Origin: Bacteroidales bacterium
GTDB lineage: Bacteria > Bacteroidota > Bacteroidia > Bacteroidales > UBA932
Direction of reading: 5' to 3'
DNA length: 64,000 bases
Assembly: GCA_017471965.1 (NCBI GenBank)
Contig: JAFURF010000008.1
Coordinates: forward strand, 1-64,000
Below are positions 30,472-40,454 of the stretch, in pieces. Within the stretch, counting starts at the first letter, position 1; each line of letters begins with the position of its first letter. The notes beneath the pieces were generated by a model, which did no database searches, was not told the origin of the DNA, and saw only the letters and a program-made list of their open reading frames with translations. Position numbers and translations under genes: made by a program.

Positions 30472-33012
30472 ATGACAAGCGCCAGAACACTCATTCTGTC
30501 ATTTGCGGCACTCATATCGGGAGCCATGCATGCAGATGCACAAGGTTTCAAGGTCAACGATCTTGAATATTTCGAGAACCACGGTGCCAACGTGATGGTT
30601 TTCAGCGATGTATATCCTGAGGGTCATCAGGGTGGGCTTACTCTGGTCATGAACGGGGACAGAGTGGCAGGAAGCGGCGACGTCAGACTTGAAATCTCCC
30701 AGGGACAGTGGCAGGGACTTCCGCGGATGCGCAACCGTCAGGTGAACAAGGGAGGAAACGAAATATCCGTGACATTGTCATATCCTGATTCGACCCACCA
30801 TCTTTCAGGATTCAATCCGGCCATATATCCCGATTTCTCTTTCAACTATACAGTCAATGTCAAAGGTGAAGGTGACGCTGTGACAGTTACTGTAGACCTT
30901 GACAGGCCTATACCTGAATGGCTCGACGGCAAGATCGGTTTCAACCTGGAACTCGTACCTTCGACACTTCTCGGACAGCCATGGATCATGGATGACAGGA
31001 CCGGATTCTTCCCTCATCAGTCTTCCGGTCCGACAATGAGACAGGAGACCAACATGAACCATATCGGTGACTTCAATCCGAAGGGAAATGCTGACATTGA
31101 CCAACTGCTCCTCGACAGGAAGACATACAATCCTATGATAGCGGACGACATCGTGTCGGCTCCTATGGCAAAGGGAAAGACTTTCGTGCTCAACCCTCAC
31201 AAGAGTCTCAAGAAAGTGACCTTCGAGTGCCTTACAGGCGAATTCGGTCTCTATGACGGACGCATCAACCACAACAACGGATGGTTCATCCTTCGCAGCG
31301 ACATAAAGCCGGGCGCTACAAAGGGTGCTGCCAAGTGGGTGATCAGACCGGAAATCGACAAGGACTGGCGCTATACTCCGGTAGTCCAGACTTCTCAGAT
31401 CGGATATTATCCCGCACAGAAGAAGATCGCAGTCATCGAACTCGACAAGAGGGACAACGATCTCAAGACTCCTGTCCTATACCGTATCGATGCCCTCGGC
31501 GAGAGAGTCATAAAGGAAGGGCCGGCACATCAGTGGGGCAATTTCTACCGCTACAACTACCTTCAGTTCGATTTCTCTGAAATAGTCGAGGAAGGTCTCT
31601 ACAAGGTGAAATATGGAGACTCCGAGTCGGTCGTATTCAGAATCAGCAACGACCTTTATGATGTCGGCGTCTGGCAGACCGAAGTCGAATACTTCCTGCC
31701 TATCCAGATGTGTCACATGACAGTCAGGGAGAAATACCGCGTATGGCATGACTACTGCCACCATGACGATGCCATCATGGCAAAGACAGACATCAACCAT
31801 ATCGACGGATACAGGCAGGGCCCGTCCACAATGACAAGATACAGACCGGGCGACCGCGTACCGGGCCTGAACATCGGAGGATGGCATGACGCCGGCGACT
31901 ACGACATCCGTGTGGAATCTCAGGCCGGTGAAGCCTATGTACTGGCATTGGCATATGAGAATTTCGGTGCATATTGGGATGAGACCAGCATTGATTTTGA
32001 GAACAGGATAACCGAACTCCATCAGCCTGACGGAAAGAATGACATCCTGCAGCAGGTCGAGAACGGAGCACTCACCATCGTAGCAGGCTGGGATGCTCTA
32101 GGACGTCTGTACCGCGGTATTCTTTGTCCTACGGTCAGGCAATACGTCCACCTAGGTGACGCTTCCGCACACACCGACAACGTGTGCGACGGTCATGACG
32201 ACAGATGGGTCTTCACAGAAGACAATCCATCCAAGGAAATCGATGTAGCAGGAAAACTTGCCGCCATGTCAAGGGTCCTGAAGGACCATAACGACACACT
32301 CGGCAGAAGATGTCTCGAAATTGCAGAAACAATATACAAAGGTATACCTGAGAACAGAAGGACCCTCAACGGAAAACTGTTTGCCGCCACAGAACTCTAT
32401 CTTGCAACAGAAAGCAAGGAATACAGGGACTACATCCTCGAAAATCAGGAATACATAACCGACAATATCGCGCGCTGCGGATGGTTCATCGGACGCTTTG
32501 AAAAGAAGATTGGCAACCGCAAGTTCAGCAAGGCCGTACGTGAGGCTCTTCCGGCAATCTGCGAGACATTCGACGGATATTCAAAACTCAATCCTTACGG
32601 AATAGCCCATAACCGCGGAAACCGTTCGAGCGGTTCATGGGAACCTCAGACTCACACATTCAATTATTGTCTCCTGCATGAGTCCTATCCGGACCTCTTC
32701 GATCCTGAGTACATCTACAACAGCATCAACTATCTGCTGGGATTCCACCCGGGAACAAACAGAGTATCGTTTGTAACTGGAGTCGGCGTAGAGACCCAGA
32801 AGGCTGCATACGGAACGAACAGGGCAGACTGGTCATACATCCCCGGAGGAGTTGCTCCCGGCACCAACCTTATCCGCCCTGACCTTCCGGAACTTCTGGA
32901 TTTCCCATTCATATGGCAGCAGGGAGAATATTGTATGGGAGGCCTGACAAGCAACTTCATGTACATGGTCCTTCTGGCACAGAAGAATCTCAAGAGGGCA
33001 GACGTACAATAA
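30472..33012 (+). CDS. GH9-family glucanase, copy B
   Basis: 846 residues with signal peptide (MTSARTLILSFAALISGAMH then ADAQ). The architecture is the same as in the gene at 25400-27925: an extra N-terminal module (GANVMVFSDVYPEGHQGGLT), Ig-like domain (PVVQTSQIGYYPAQKKIAVI), GH9 barrel. Catalytic residues are Asp473 and Asp476 in GGWHDAGDYD and Glu819 in GEYCMGGLTSNFM. Identity with copy A is high through the whole length, so the pair arose by duplication, yet an unrelated GH31 gene lies between them. Small differences at loops, such as the ICPTVRQY and THTDN regions, may give different chain-end preferences. It starts 3 bases after the GH31 stop. Confidence 0.93.
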   Translation: MTSARTLILSFAALISGAMHADAQGFKVNDLEYFENHGANVMVFSDVYPEGHQGGLTLVMNGDRVAGSGDVRLEISQGQWQGLPRMRNRQVNKGGNEISVTLSYPDSTHHLSGFNPAIYPDFSFNYTVNVKGEGDAVTVTVDLDRPIPEWLDGKIGFNLELVPSTLLGQPWIMDDRTGFFPHQSSGPTMRQETNMNHIGDFNPKGNADIDQLLLDRKTYNPMIADDIVSAPMAKGKTFVLNPHKSLKKVTFECLTGEFGLYDGRINHNNGWFILRSDIKPGATKGAAKWVIRPEIDKDWRYTPVVQTSQIGYYPAQKKIAVIELDKRDNDLKTPVLYRIDALGERVIKEGPAHQWGNFYRYNYLQFDFSEIVEEGLYKVKYGDSESVVFRISNDLYDVGVWQTEVEYFLPIQMCHMTVREKYRVWHDYCHHDDAIMAKTDINHIDGYRQGPSTMTRYRPGDRVPGLNIGGWHDAGDYDIRVESQAGEAYVLALAYENFGAYWDETSIDFENRITELHQPDGKNDILQQVENGALTIVAGWDALGRLYRGILCPTVRQYVHLGDASAHTDNVCDGHDDRWVFTEDNPSKEIDVAGKLAAMSRVLKDHNDTLGRRCLEIAETIYKGIPENRRTLNGKLFAATELYLATESKEYRDYILENQEYITDNIARCGWFIGRFEKKIGNRKFSKAVREALPAICETFDGYSKLNPYGIAHNRGNRSSGSWEPQTHTFNYCLLHESYPDLFDPEYIYNSINYLLGFHPGTNRVSFVTGVGVETQKAAYGTNRADWSYIPGGVAPGTNLIRPDLPELLDFPFIWQQGEYCMGGLTSNFMYMVLLAQKNLKRADVQ

Positions 33013-33050
33013 GAAAAAACACAAGACAACTAACCACAAAACATCAGATT

Positions 33051-35489
33051 ATGAGAATCTTAACACTAATCCTTACTTGTCTGGCAATGCTGTCGGTTCC
33101 GACAGTGCAGGCAAATGCTGAAGACACAGGCCAGCAGAACGGCTTTGCAGTCAAGGTGAGAGGACTTGATGTAAAAGTCGAATTCTACTCCCCTAGCATA
33201 GTACGTGTCTTGAAATACAATGAAAGTTCGGATTTCACCAAGAAGAAGGACTTCGTTGTGGAAATGGAACCAGAACAATGCGACATCGTGGTTTCGGATT
33301 CAGGGAACCAGATCATTGCAAAGTCTTCCGAACTCCAGGTCAAAATGAATAAGGAGACTGGAAAAATCGAATTCTATAGTCTTGACGGCAAGAGGCTTCT
33401 GGCAGAAAAGGAGTATGGGACTCAGATCATGCCGGTACAGTTCGTCCAGCGCATCCGTCCTCAAAGACCTCAGCCTGCAAAGTCAGGCGGTGTAGTACCT
33501 ACCCAGAGCGCTCCGGGACAGGATACACCTGGCATGAACTACGGCCGCATGCGCATTGTCGTGGAAAAGACCAATGAGATCAAGCAGTCATTCATCCTTG
33601 ATGAGGACGAGGTAATCTACGGTCTTGGACAGCATCAGGCAGGAAAGATGAACCAGAGAGACCAGCGTCTCAGACTTGAGCAGAACAACATGGAAATCGC
33701 CATTCCTTATTTCAGTTCTGTAAAAGGATATGGAGTTTATTGGGACACATACTCGATAACCACATTCGATGATACTCCTATGGGAACATCATTCACATCA
33801 GAGGCAGGTGAGGCTATCGACTATTATTTCCTTTACGGTAAGGACGGTGACGGGAATGTCGCATTGTTCAGGGAACTGACAGGACAGGCGAAACTTGCTC
33901 CGCTCTGGACATTCGGCTTCTGGCAGTGCAAGGAAAGATATAAATCTGCGGAAGAGGTTGTGGATGTAGTGAAGAAATACCGTGACCTGCAGGTTCCTCT
34001 CGATGCCATCGTACAGGACTGGAAATACTGGGGAGAAGAGAACTACATGTGGAATGCCTTGGAATTCAACAATCCGGCATTCAAGAACAACAAGCAGATG
34101 TTCGCTTCCCTGAAGGACATGAACGCAAAGATGATGATCACCGTATGGCCGAGCGTAGGTGACAGTACCAGGATCCATAAGGAACTGAAGGACATGGGAG
34201 CATTGTTCCCGATGCAGTCATCTCCTCGTGAGGCCAAGGTATACGACATCTGGAACAAGGATGCCCGCAACCTTTTCTGGTCATTCATGAACAAGAACCT
34301 CTTTGAGCCTGGAATGTCGGCATGGTGGCTTGACGGACCGGAGCCTGAATTCTACAACACCACTCCTGGAGATTTCAATGCCCCTACCGGCGAAGGGACA
34401 TTGCGCAACGTACGCAACACCTATCCTCTTTTCGTAAGCAAGGGAGTATATGAGAATCAGCGTTCTGTTACAGACCAGAAGCGAGTATACATTCTCACCA
34501 GATCGGCTTTTGCCGGACTTCAGCGCTACGGAGCAGGTTCCTGGAGCGGAGACATCCGTGCGTCATGGGACGTATTCAAGAAACAGATTCCTGCAGGACT
34601 TAACTTCTCTATGTGTGCGATTCCATACTGGAACACCGACATCGGAGCATGGCATCCGTACGGACATGTGTACAATACTGCCAACACAGACCCTGGCTAT
34701 CAGGAAATCTATTGCAGATGGTTCCAGTTCGCAACCTTCAATCCTATGATGAGGGCACATGGTACCGGTTCACCTCGTGAAATCTACCAGTTCGGCGAGA
34801 GAGGATACTGGGCATTCGATGTACAGGAGCAGTATATCAATCTCAGGTATTCTATGCTCCCTTACATCTATTCTACCGCATGGCAGACCACAAAGAACGG
34901 CTATTCGTTCCTGCGTCACATGTCCATGGAGGTTCCTGCAGACAAGGAGACCTATCTGCTTGACGACCAGTTCATGTTCGGACAGGCCTTTCTCGTAGCG
35001 CCTATCCTCGAAGACGGAGTCGGAGAGAACAGGACCGTGAACAGATCTCTCTATCTGCCGGACAACTCTACATGGTTCGATTACTGGACAAACGAAAGAC
35101 ATGAAGGCGGTCAGACCGTCACCAAGGAGGCACCTATCGACATCATACCTCTCTATGTAAAGGCCGGAAGCATCGTTCCATTCACAGTCGAAAAAGTTCA
35201 GTACGCTACAGAAAAGCCATGGAACAGACTCGAAATCAAGGTATATCCTGGAGCAGACGGCAAATTCGTCCTCTACGAAGACGAGTTCGACAACTATAAT
35301 TACGAAAAGGGGAAATACACCGAGATTCCTTTCACATGGGATGATGCGGCAAAGACCCTTACCATCGGAGAAAGGACAGGAGAATACAACGGCATGATCG
35401 GCAAAAGGACCTTCGTAGTCAAAGTTGCCGGTGAAAACACTCAGAAGAATGTAAGATACACAGGAAAGAAAACCACAATAAAATTCTAA
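33051..35489 (+). CDS. GH31-family glycosidase, second type
   Basis: 812 residues from the ATG at 33051; the longer open frame to 32913 overlaps the GH9 gene and lacks a signal. Signal peptide MRILTLILTCLAMLSVPTVQ then ANA. The barrel has APLWTFGFWQCKERYKSAEE, LDAIVQDWKYWGEENYMWNA and MITVWPSV. The nucleophile is Asp428 in AWWLDGPEPEFYN and the acid/base Asp501 in GSWSGDIRASWD. A C-terminal DUF5110-like beta domain follows (PGADGKFVLYEDEFDNYNYE). It belongs to a different GH31 subgroup from the gene at 28087, the one typified by alpha-xylosidases of Bacteroides xyloglucan loci. Unlike the first GH31 it has a 30-residue Pro/Gln-rich insertion (RPQRPQPAKSGGVVPTQSAP). Alpha-glucosidase activity is an alternative. 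Confidence 0.92.
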   Translation: MRILTLILTCLAMLSVPTVQANAEDTGQQNGFAVKVRGLDVKVEFYSPSIVRVLKYNESSDFTKKKDFVVEMEPEQCDIVVSDSGNQIIAKSSELQVKMNKETGKIEFYSLDGKRLLAEKEYGTQIMPVQFVQRIRPQRPQPAKSGGVVPTQSAPGQDTPGMNYGRMRIVVEKTNEIKQSFILDEDEVIYGLGQHQAGKMNQRDQRLRLEQNNMEIAIPYFSSVKGYGVYWDTYSITTFDDTPMGTSFTSEAGEAIDYYFLYGKDGDGNVALFRELTGQAKLAPLWTFGFWQCKERYKSAEEVVDVVKKYRDLQVPLDAIVQDWKYWGEENYMWNALEFNNPAFKNNKQMFASLKDMNAKMMITVWPSVGDSTRIHKELKDMGALFPMQSSPREAKVYDIWNKDARNLFWSFMNKNLFEPGMSAWWLDGPEPEFYNTTPGDFNAPTGEGTLRNVRNTYPLFVSKGVYENQRSVTDQKRVYILTRSAFAGLQRYGAGSWSGDIRASWDVFKKQIPAGLNFSMCAIPYWNTDIGAWHPYGHVYNTANTDPGYQEIYCRWFQFATFNPMMRAHGTGSPREIYQFGERGYWAFDVQEQYINLRYSMLPYIYSTAWQTTKNGYSFLRHMSMEVPADKETYLLDDQFMFGQAFLVAPILEDGVGENRTVNRSLYLPDNSTWFDYWTNERHEGGQTVTKEAPIDIIPLYVKAGSIVPFTVEKVQYATEKPWNRLEIKVYPGADGKFVLYEDEFDNYNYEKGKYTEIPFTWDDAAKTLTIGERTGEYNGMIGKRTFVVKVAGENTQKNVRYTGKKTTIKF

Positions 35490-35532
35490 CACATTTATTA
35501 ACACTAACGTTTAACCTTTAAATTCACAGCGT

Positions 35533-38505
35533 ATGAAAGAAAGTAAGCACTTATTGCGAAATTTATTTTTGCTGCTTTTCCTTCTGGTTCCTAACATGAT
35601 CTTTGCACAAGTCTACAATGTGAAAGGTAATGTGAAGGATGGTCACGGTGAGCCTGTTCTGGGCGCTTATATCCTGGAAAAAGGCACAAACAACGGAGTT
35701 GCCAGCGACATGGACGGCAACTTCACCATTCAAGTGAAAAAAGGAGCGACTCTGACCGTATCATTCATCGGTCTGACCACTCAGGAAGTTGTCGTGAATT
35801 CTGCCGATCAGTTGGCGATCGTTCTGTACGAAGATACAGAATCATTGGACGAACTGGTTGTTGTCGGATATGCGACAGGAAAGAAACGTTCGATCTCAGG
35901 TGCAGTTGAAAGAGTCACCGCTGAGGACATGAACGTCGGATTCATAGCAACCCCTATGGACGCCGTAAGGGCAAAGGTTTCCGGCCTCGTCATCTCTCAG
36001 AACGGTGGTGACCCTACAGGTACTCCTGATGTACGCCTCAGAGGAAGTTCTTCTCTCTCAGGAGAGACCGGTCCTCTCTTCGTCATCGACGGTATGTTCA
36101 CTGACGTCAACACATTCAACTCGATGAACGTCGCAGACATCGATGAGATCGTAGTGCTCAAGGATGCTGCCGAGACCGCTCAGTATGGTTCAAGAGGAGC
36201 ATCAGGTGTGATCGTTGTCACAACCAAGAAGGGAGAGCAGGGACATGTAAGAGTAGACTACCGCGGACAGGCCGGTGTATCTCTCGCATACAAGCAGCTC
36301 CCTATCATGTCTGCTGACCAGTGGAGAGACTACAACACACAGTTGAACGCCGGAGGTACAGACCACGGATACTCTACCAACTTCTACACAGAGATACAGA
36401 ACAAGGTTGTCAGCCAGCACAACCACAACGTATCCATGACGATGGGTAATCAGAGAGCCAACATGAGGGCGTCAATCGGTATGAACGAAAGAAACGGTCA
36501 GATCAGAGGCACTCACAACACTCTCTACAACGTACGTTTTGACTCAAGCGTAAAGACCTTGAAGGACAAGGTGACCATCGATTTCGGATTCATGGGTTCA
36601 AGAAGAGAAAGTGCAAACCCTGCAACTCAGAACCTCTACTACTCTGCTTCTCAGTTCAACCCTACCTTCCCTACCTTCAGAAATCCTGAAACAGGCATGT
36701 GGGACAGCGATGCTTCAGCGCAGCAGGTTACCAACCCTCTCGGACAACTTGAGCAGGTAAGAGACAGGGAGAACACAAGAGCGTCTGCAAAGGCGAGACT
36801 GACATGGAACATCATTCCTGGCCTTTCATTCGGTGCATTCGCTTCTTATGAGTACAACAACTCTCTCAACAAGGACTACACTCCAAACAACATTCAGCAG
36901 GGTGAAGCGACCAACGGTTACGCACAGATCACCAACACAAACTATCAGACAGCAATGGGTAACCTGAGCCTGTCATATGTGAAGGAGATCGGAAAGCACT
37001 CCATCAACGGATTGCTCCTTACTGAAGCCGTTACCGAGAAGTACTTCAGTTTCAATGCCCGCGCAGAAAGTTTCGAAACAAACTACTTCCTCTACAACAA
37101 CCTCAGCGCAGGTGCGAATGTAAGATACGGCAGCGTAGGATCAAGCGCAAGAGATAACACCATCATGTCATATATGGGACGTATCAACTACATGTATGAC
37201 AACAGATACGTAGTTACATTGAACGCCCGTGCGGACGGTTCTTCAAAACTCGGTGCAAACCACAAGTGGGGATTCTTCCCATCAGCATCCGCAGCCTGGA
37301 TCCTCAGCAACGAGTCTTTCCTCAAGGACGTTGAAGCGATCAGCAACATCAAGATCAGGGCCGGTTACGGACTTACCGGTAACCAGAACGGTATTTCTCC
37401 ATACAACTCGCTTTCAGTGATGTCTCCTAACGGAGTATCTTCAGTTGACGGACGTAATGCAGTTTCTTTCGCATACTCGAGAAACGACAACCCTGACCTC
37501 AAGTGGGAGACCAAATACACCCTTAATGTCGGTGTTGACTATGCATTCTTCAACTCAAGACTCAGAGGTAGCGTGGACTACTATCAGTCTGTAACCAAGG
37601 ACCTCCTCTACACATACTCTGTACCGGTTCCTCCATTCCTCTACAACAGACTCCTCGCCAACATCGGCCAGATGTCCAACAGGGGTGTTGAGATCGCTAT
37701 CGGAGGCGACATCATCGCAAAGAAGGACTGGGGACTCGCTGTTGACTTCCAGGCTTCATGGCAGGAAAGCATCGTGGATAAACTCTCAGGCACATACAAA
37801 GGTCAGGAACTGAATCCTACCCAGCCTATCGCAAGAGCATCCATCAGCAACTGCGGTGGTCTCACCCAGAACACAGGTGTGATCTACATGTCGGAAGGAA
37901 TGCCGCTGGGTTACTTCTGCATCCCTCAGTTCGACTCATTCGTACCGGACCAGAACAATCCGGACAGAATGAAATACAGCCTCGTGGACCAGAACGGTGA
38001 CGGCCGCATCAGGACTCAGGACACCAGCCCTGACCGCGTATTCAGCGGACAGGCAATCCCTAAGGTGAACATGGGAGCAAGCATCAAGTTGAGATACAAG
38101 AACTTCGATCTTTCTACACAACTCAGCGGTGCATTCGGTCATATGATCTACAACTCTACATCTATGTTGTACTACAATATGGCGAACTTCCCTGCATACA
38201 ACGTATACGCAGACGCACCTAACAAGATGATCTACGACATTCAGATATCTGACTACTGGCTTGAAAAGGGAGACTACGTGAACATCGACTACATCTCATT
38301 GGGTTGGGTCGCTCCAGTACGCAAATGGAACAACGTGATCAAGAATCTCCGCCTTGCTCTTTCTTGCAACAACGTGGCAACAATCACCGGATATTCCGGC
38401 ATGACTCCACTTTTGAACAACGCATCATATTCTGGCGGTCTTGACGACCGTGGAGTTTATCCTATAAGCAGGACATTCATGTTCTCAATGCAGATCGGTT
38501 TCTAA
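35533..38505 (+). CDS. SusC-family TonB-dependent outer-membrane receptor
   Basis: 990 residues. Signal peptide (LRNLFLLLFLLVPNMIFAQ), carboxypeptidase-like domain (NVKGNVKDGHGEPVLGAYIL), TonB box region SLDELVVVGYATGKKRSISG, plug (VRLRGSSSLSGETGPLFVID ... DAAETAQYGSRGASGVIVVT), then a 22-strand barrel ending PISRTFMFSMQIGF with a C-terminal Phe. SusC proteins import oligosaccharides across the outer membrane with a SusD lid, powered by TonB. The adjacent gene encodes the SusD partner. It is 43 bases after the GH31 gene and probably in the same transcript. The ligand is inferred from the enzymes around it: beta-glucan with xylose branches. Confidence 0.96.
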   Translation: MKESKHLLRNLFLLLFLLVPNMIFAQVYNVKGNVKDGHGEPVLGAYILEKGTNNGVASDMDGNFTIQVKKGATLTVSFIGLTTQEVVVNSADQLAIVLYEDTESLDELVVVGYATGKKRSISGAVERVTAEDMNVGFIATPMDAVRAKVSGLVISQNGGDPTGTPDVRLRGSSSLSGETGPLFVIDGMFTDVNTFNSMNVADIDEIVVLKDAAETAQYGSRGASGVIVVTTKKGEQGHVRVDYRGQAGVSLAYKQLPIMSADQWRDYNTQLNAGGTDHGYSTNFYTEIQNKVVSQHNHNVSMTMGNQRANMRASIGMNERNGQIRGTHNTLYNVRFDSSVKTLKDKVTIDFGFMGSRRESANPATQNLYYSASQFNPTFPTFRNPETGMWDSDASAQQVTNPLGQLEQVRDRENTRASAKARLTWNIIPGLSFGAFASYEYNNSLNKDYTPNNIQQGEATNGYAQITNTNYQTAMGNLSLSYVKEIGKHSINGLLLTEAVTEKYFSFNARAESFETNYFLYNNLSAGANVRYGSVGSSARDNTIMSYMGRINYMYDNRYVVTLNARADGSSKLGANHKWGFFPSASAAWILSNESFLKDVEAISNIKIRAGYGLTGNQNGISPYNSLSVMSPNGVSSVDGRNAVSFAYSRNDNPDLKWETKYTLNVGVDYAFFNSRLRGSVDYYQSVTKDLLYTYSVPVPPFLYNRLLANIGQMSNRGVEIAIGGDIIAKKDWGLAVDFQASWQESIVDKLSGTYKGQELNPTQPIARASISNCGGLTQNTGVIYMSEGMPLGYFCIPQFDSFVPDQNNPDRMKYSLVDQNGDGRIRTQDTSPDRVFSGQAIPKVNMGASIKLRYKNFDLSTQLSGAFGHMIYNSTSMLYYNMANFPAYNVYADAPNKMIYDIQISDYWLEKGDYVNIDYISLGWVAPVRKWNNVIKNLRLALSCNNVATITGYSGMTPLLNNASYSGGLDDRGVYPISRTFMFSMQIGF

Positions 38506-38542
38506 GTTTATGAAATGTTGAACAAGTTAAAAATTCAAGAAT

Positions 38543-40318
38543 ATGCAAACGCACATTAATAAAATACTTCTTGGTGTATTGGTACTGTTGACATCATGCA
38601 GTCTATACGAGACACCGCCAAGTGAAATACCTGAAGGAGACGCATATAAGAGCACAGCGCTGCTATATATCAACACAGTGGGTTCAGTCACATCAGGACT
38701 TGGAACCGTATTCAAAGGTAACACAGACGCATTCTGCACTATCCAGGACATAGCGGGAGGACAGGTATTCAATCCTGGCCGCGGTGGTGGAGACTGGCAG
38801 GACGGTGGAAAGCATCAGGCCTTGTTCATGCACGCTTGGGGCGATGACAACGGATACATGAGTTCGGGATGGAACGGAGGTTTCAACAAGATCGCTGCCG
38901 CAAACAAGGCAATCGGAACCATTGAGAAATATATGGATTCATCAAATGAGAAGGAACTCCTTGAGGACTATATCCATGAACTTCGTGCCATGAGAGCCAT
39001 CTTCTACTGGTACATGCTCGACATGTATGGAAATGTTCCTATCTGTGCATCTGTGGATCAGACTATAAACGAGACTGCGACTTCACCTCGTAAGGATGTA
39101 TATGAATTCGTGAGAGATGAACTCTGCGAATCGATTCCTCATCTCAAGGAAGGAAAGAGCCAGGATGAGAGCAGCAACTATTACGGTCGCGTGACCAAAG
39201 CCGTAGGATACTTCCTCATGGCCAGACTTGCTCTCAACGCTCCTGTCTATCTCCTTGCTCCTAGCACATTCGCTACATCGAACTCAAATGAAGCGATCGC
39301 TGCAGCCATTGACGCCAAAGGAAAGGAAATCAAGATCACTCTTGACGGCACTGAAAGAAATGCATGGGAAACAGTCGTTTACTGTCAGGAACAGGTAGCC
39401 AAGATGGGCTATACCCTGCAACCTTCCTTCAAGGACAACTTCGCGCTGAACAACGGAAGCGGCAACGTAGAGAACATCTTCGTAATCCCTAGAGACAATG
39501 TCTCTCATCGAGTTGACGATCAGGACCTCCAGAGAACCCTTCACGGTAACCATGGAAATGTCGTAGGACTGTCAGGATGCTGGAACGGTATTTCAGGAAC
39601 AAGGCAGACTGCAATGAGATTCGGATACGAGACTGACGGTGACACCGAGTATGACCCTCGTTGGAGCGATTCTTTCTATTTCGGATATCCTGAAGGAGAA
39701 GCCAACAAGGATAAGGTGAAATCAGGCTATGAGTATGACGGTGCAGAAGACAAGGACGGTATCAAGGACCAGATGCAGTATGGATACTACTATGCTCACA
39801 AGGTATGGAGCGAGCAGTCTACCCAACTTGACGCAATGGGTTATACCGGAACCATCAACACATTGTATCTGAAATGGGGTGGTGCGAGGTATAAGAAATA
39901 TACTTTCGACCCTTCTTGCGGCGGTCTGAAATCTAACGCAGACTTTGCAATCTTCAGATATGCAGACCTTCTTCTGATGGCAGGAGAGGCGAAGTACAGG
40001 AACGGCGGTGACGGATCTGCTGAAATCGCAGCCGTAAGGTCACGCGTGGGTCTCGCTACAGATGCAGCAGCAATCGACTACCAGTTCATCTGCGATGAAA
40101 GAACCCGTGAGCTGGCATGGGAAGGAATCAGCAGAACTGACGAGATACGCTTCGGCAACTTCACCAAGCCGACAATCGACAGGAATGCAGAAATAGTTCC
40201 GTTCATGGATACCTACGGAGGATGGGCAGAGGACACAGACGGTCATACAATCATCTTTGCAGTACCTTCAAGTGCAATGCAGACCAATCCGAACATCGAC
40301 CAGAACCCTGGTTATTAA
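38543..40318 (+). CDS. SusD-family surface glycan-binding lipoprotein
   Basis: 591 residues. Lipoprotein signal with lipobox LLTSC (Cys19) followed by SLYETPPSEIPEG. The N-terminal TPR part shows AAANKAIGTIEKYMDSS and YIHELRAMRAIFYWYMLDMY; the C-terminal part has LKSNADFAIFRYADLLLMAG, with AEIAAVRSRVGL and CDERTRELAWEGISRTDEIR, standard SusD/RagB signatures. It caps the SusC barrel and captures the glycan at the cell surface. Aromatic residues at WGDDNGYMSSGW and WQDGGKHQ may form the binding platform. No separate SusE/SGBP-type gene follows; after an intergenic hairpin the GH3 gene comes next. Confidence 0.95.
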   Translation: MQTHINKILLGVLVLLTSCSLYETPPSEIPEGDAYKSTALLYINTVGSVTSGLGTVFKGNTDAFCTIQDIAGGQVFNPGRGGGDWQDGGKHQALFMHAWGDDNGYMSSGWNGGFNKIAAANKAIGTIEKYMDSSNEKELLEDYIHELRAMRAIFYWYMLDMYGNVPICASVDQTINETATSPRKDVYEFVRDELCESIPHLKEGKSQDESSNYYGRVTKAVGYFLMARLALNAPVYLLAPSTFATSNSNEAIAAAIDAKGKEIKITLDGTERNAWETVVYCQEQVAKMGYTLQPSFKDNFALNNGSGNVENIFVIPRDNVSHRVDDQDLQRTLHGNHGNVVGLSGCWNGISGTRQTAMRFGYETDGDTEYDPRWSDSFYFGYPEGEANKDKVKSGYEYDGAEDKDGIKDQMQYGYYYAHKVWSEQSTQLDAMGYTGTINTLYLKWGGARYKKYTFDPSCGGLKSNADFAIFRYADLLLMAGEAKYRNGGDGSAEIAAVRSRVGLATDAAAIDYQFICDERTRELAWEGISRTDEIRFGNFTKPTIDRNAEIVPFMDTYGGWAEDTDGHTIIFAVPSSAMQTNPNIDQNPGY

Positions 40319-40328
40319 TATCTTGCAT

Positions 40329-40372
40329 GATATAACCATATCCTTGACCTGATATAGTTATATCCTTATATG
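40329..40372 (+). repeat. Two 22-bp imperfect direct repeats after susD
   Basis: GATATAACCATATCCTTGAC and GATATAGTTATATCCTTATA start 22 bases apart, directly after the SusD stop. Confidence 0.55.
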
Positions 40373-40426
40373 GGGAGTGCAAACTCAACGAACACATGAA
40401 TATATGTTTGCTGACACAGCACTCCC
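40373..40426 (+). terminator. Hairpin between susD and GH3 (possible attenuator)
   Basis: GGGAGTGC (40373-40380) pairs with GCACTCCC (40419-40426), enclosing a smaller AT-rich stem; followed by TTTCTTGATTCTT. The T-tract is interrupted, so partial termination or RNA processing is more likely than a full stop. Confidence 0.5.
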
Positions 40427-40454
40427 TTTCTTGATTCTTAAAGTAGTGTAACAT

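Noticed and set aside
40381..40454. Riboswitch before the GH3 gene
   Set aside because: Only a simple nested stem is visible; no conserved aptamer core was recognised.
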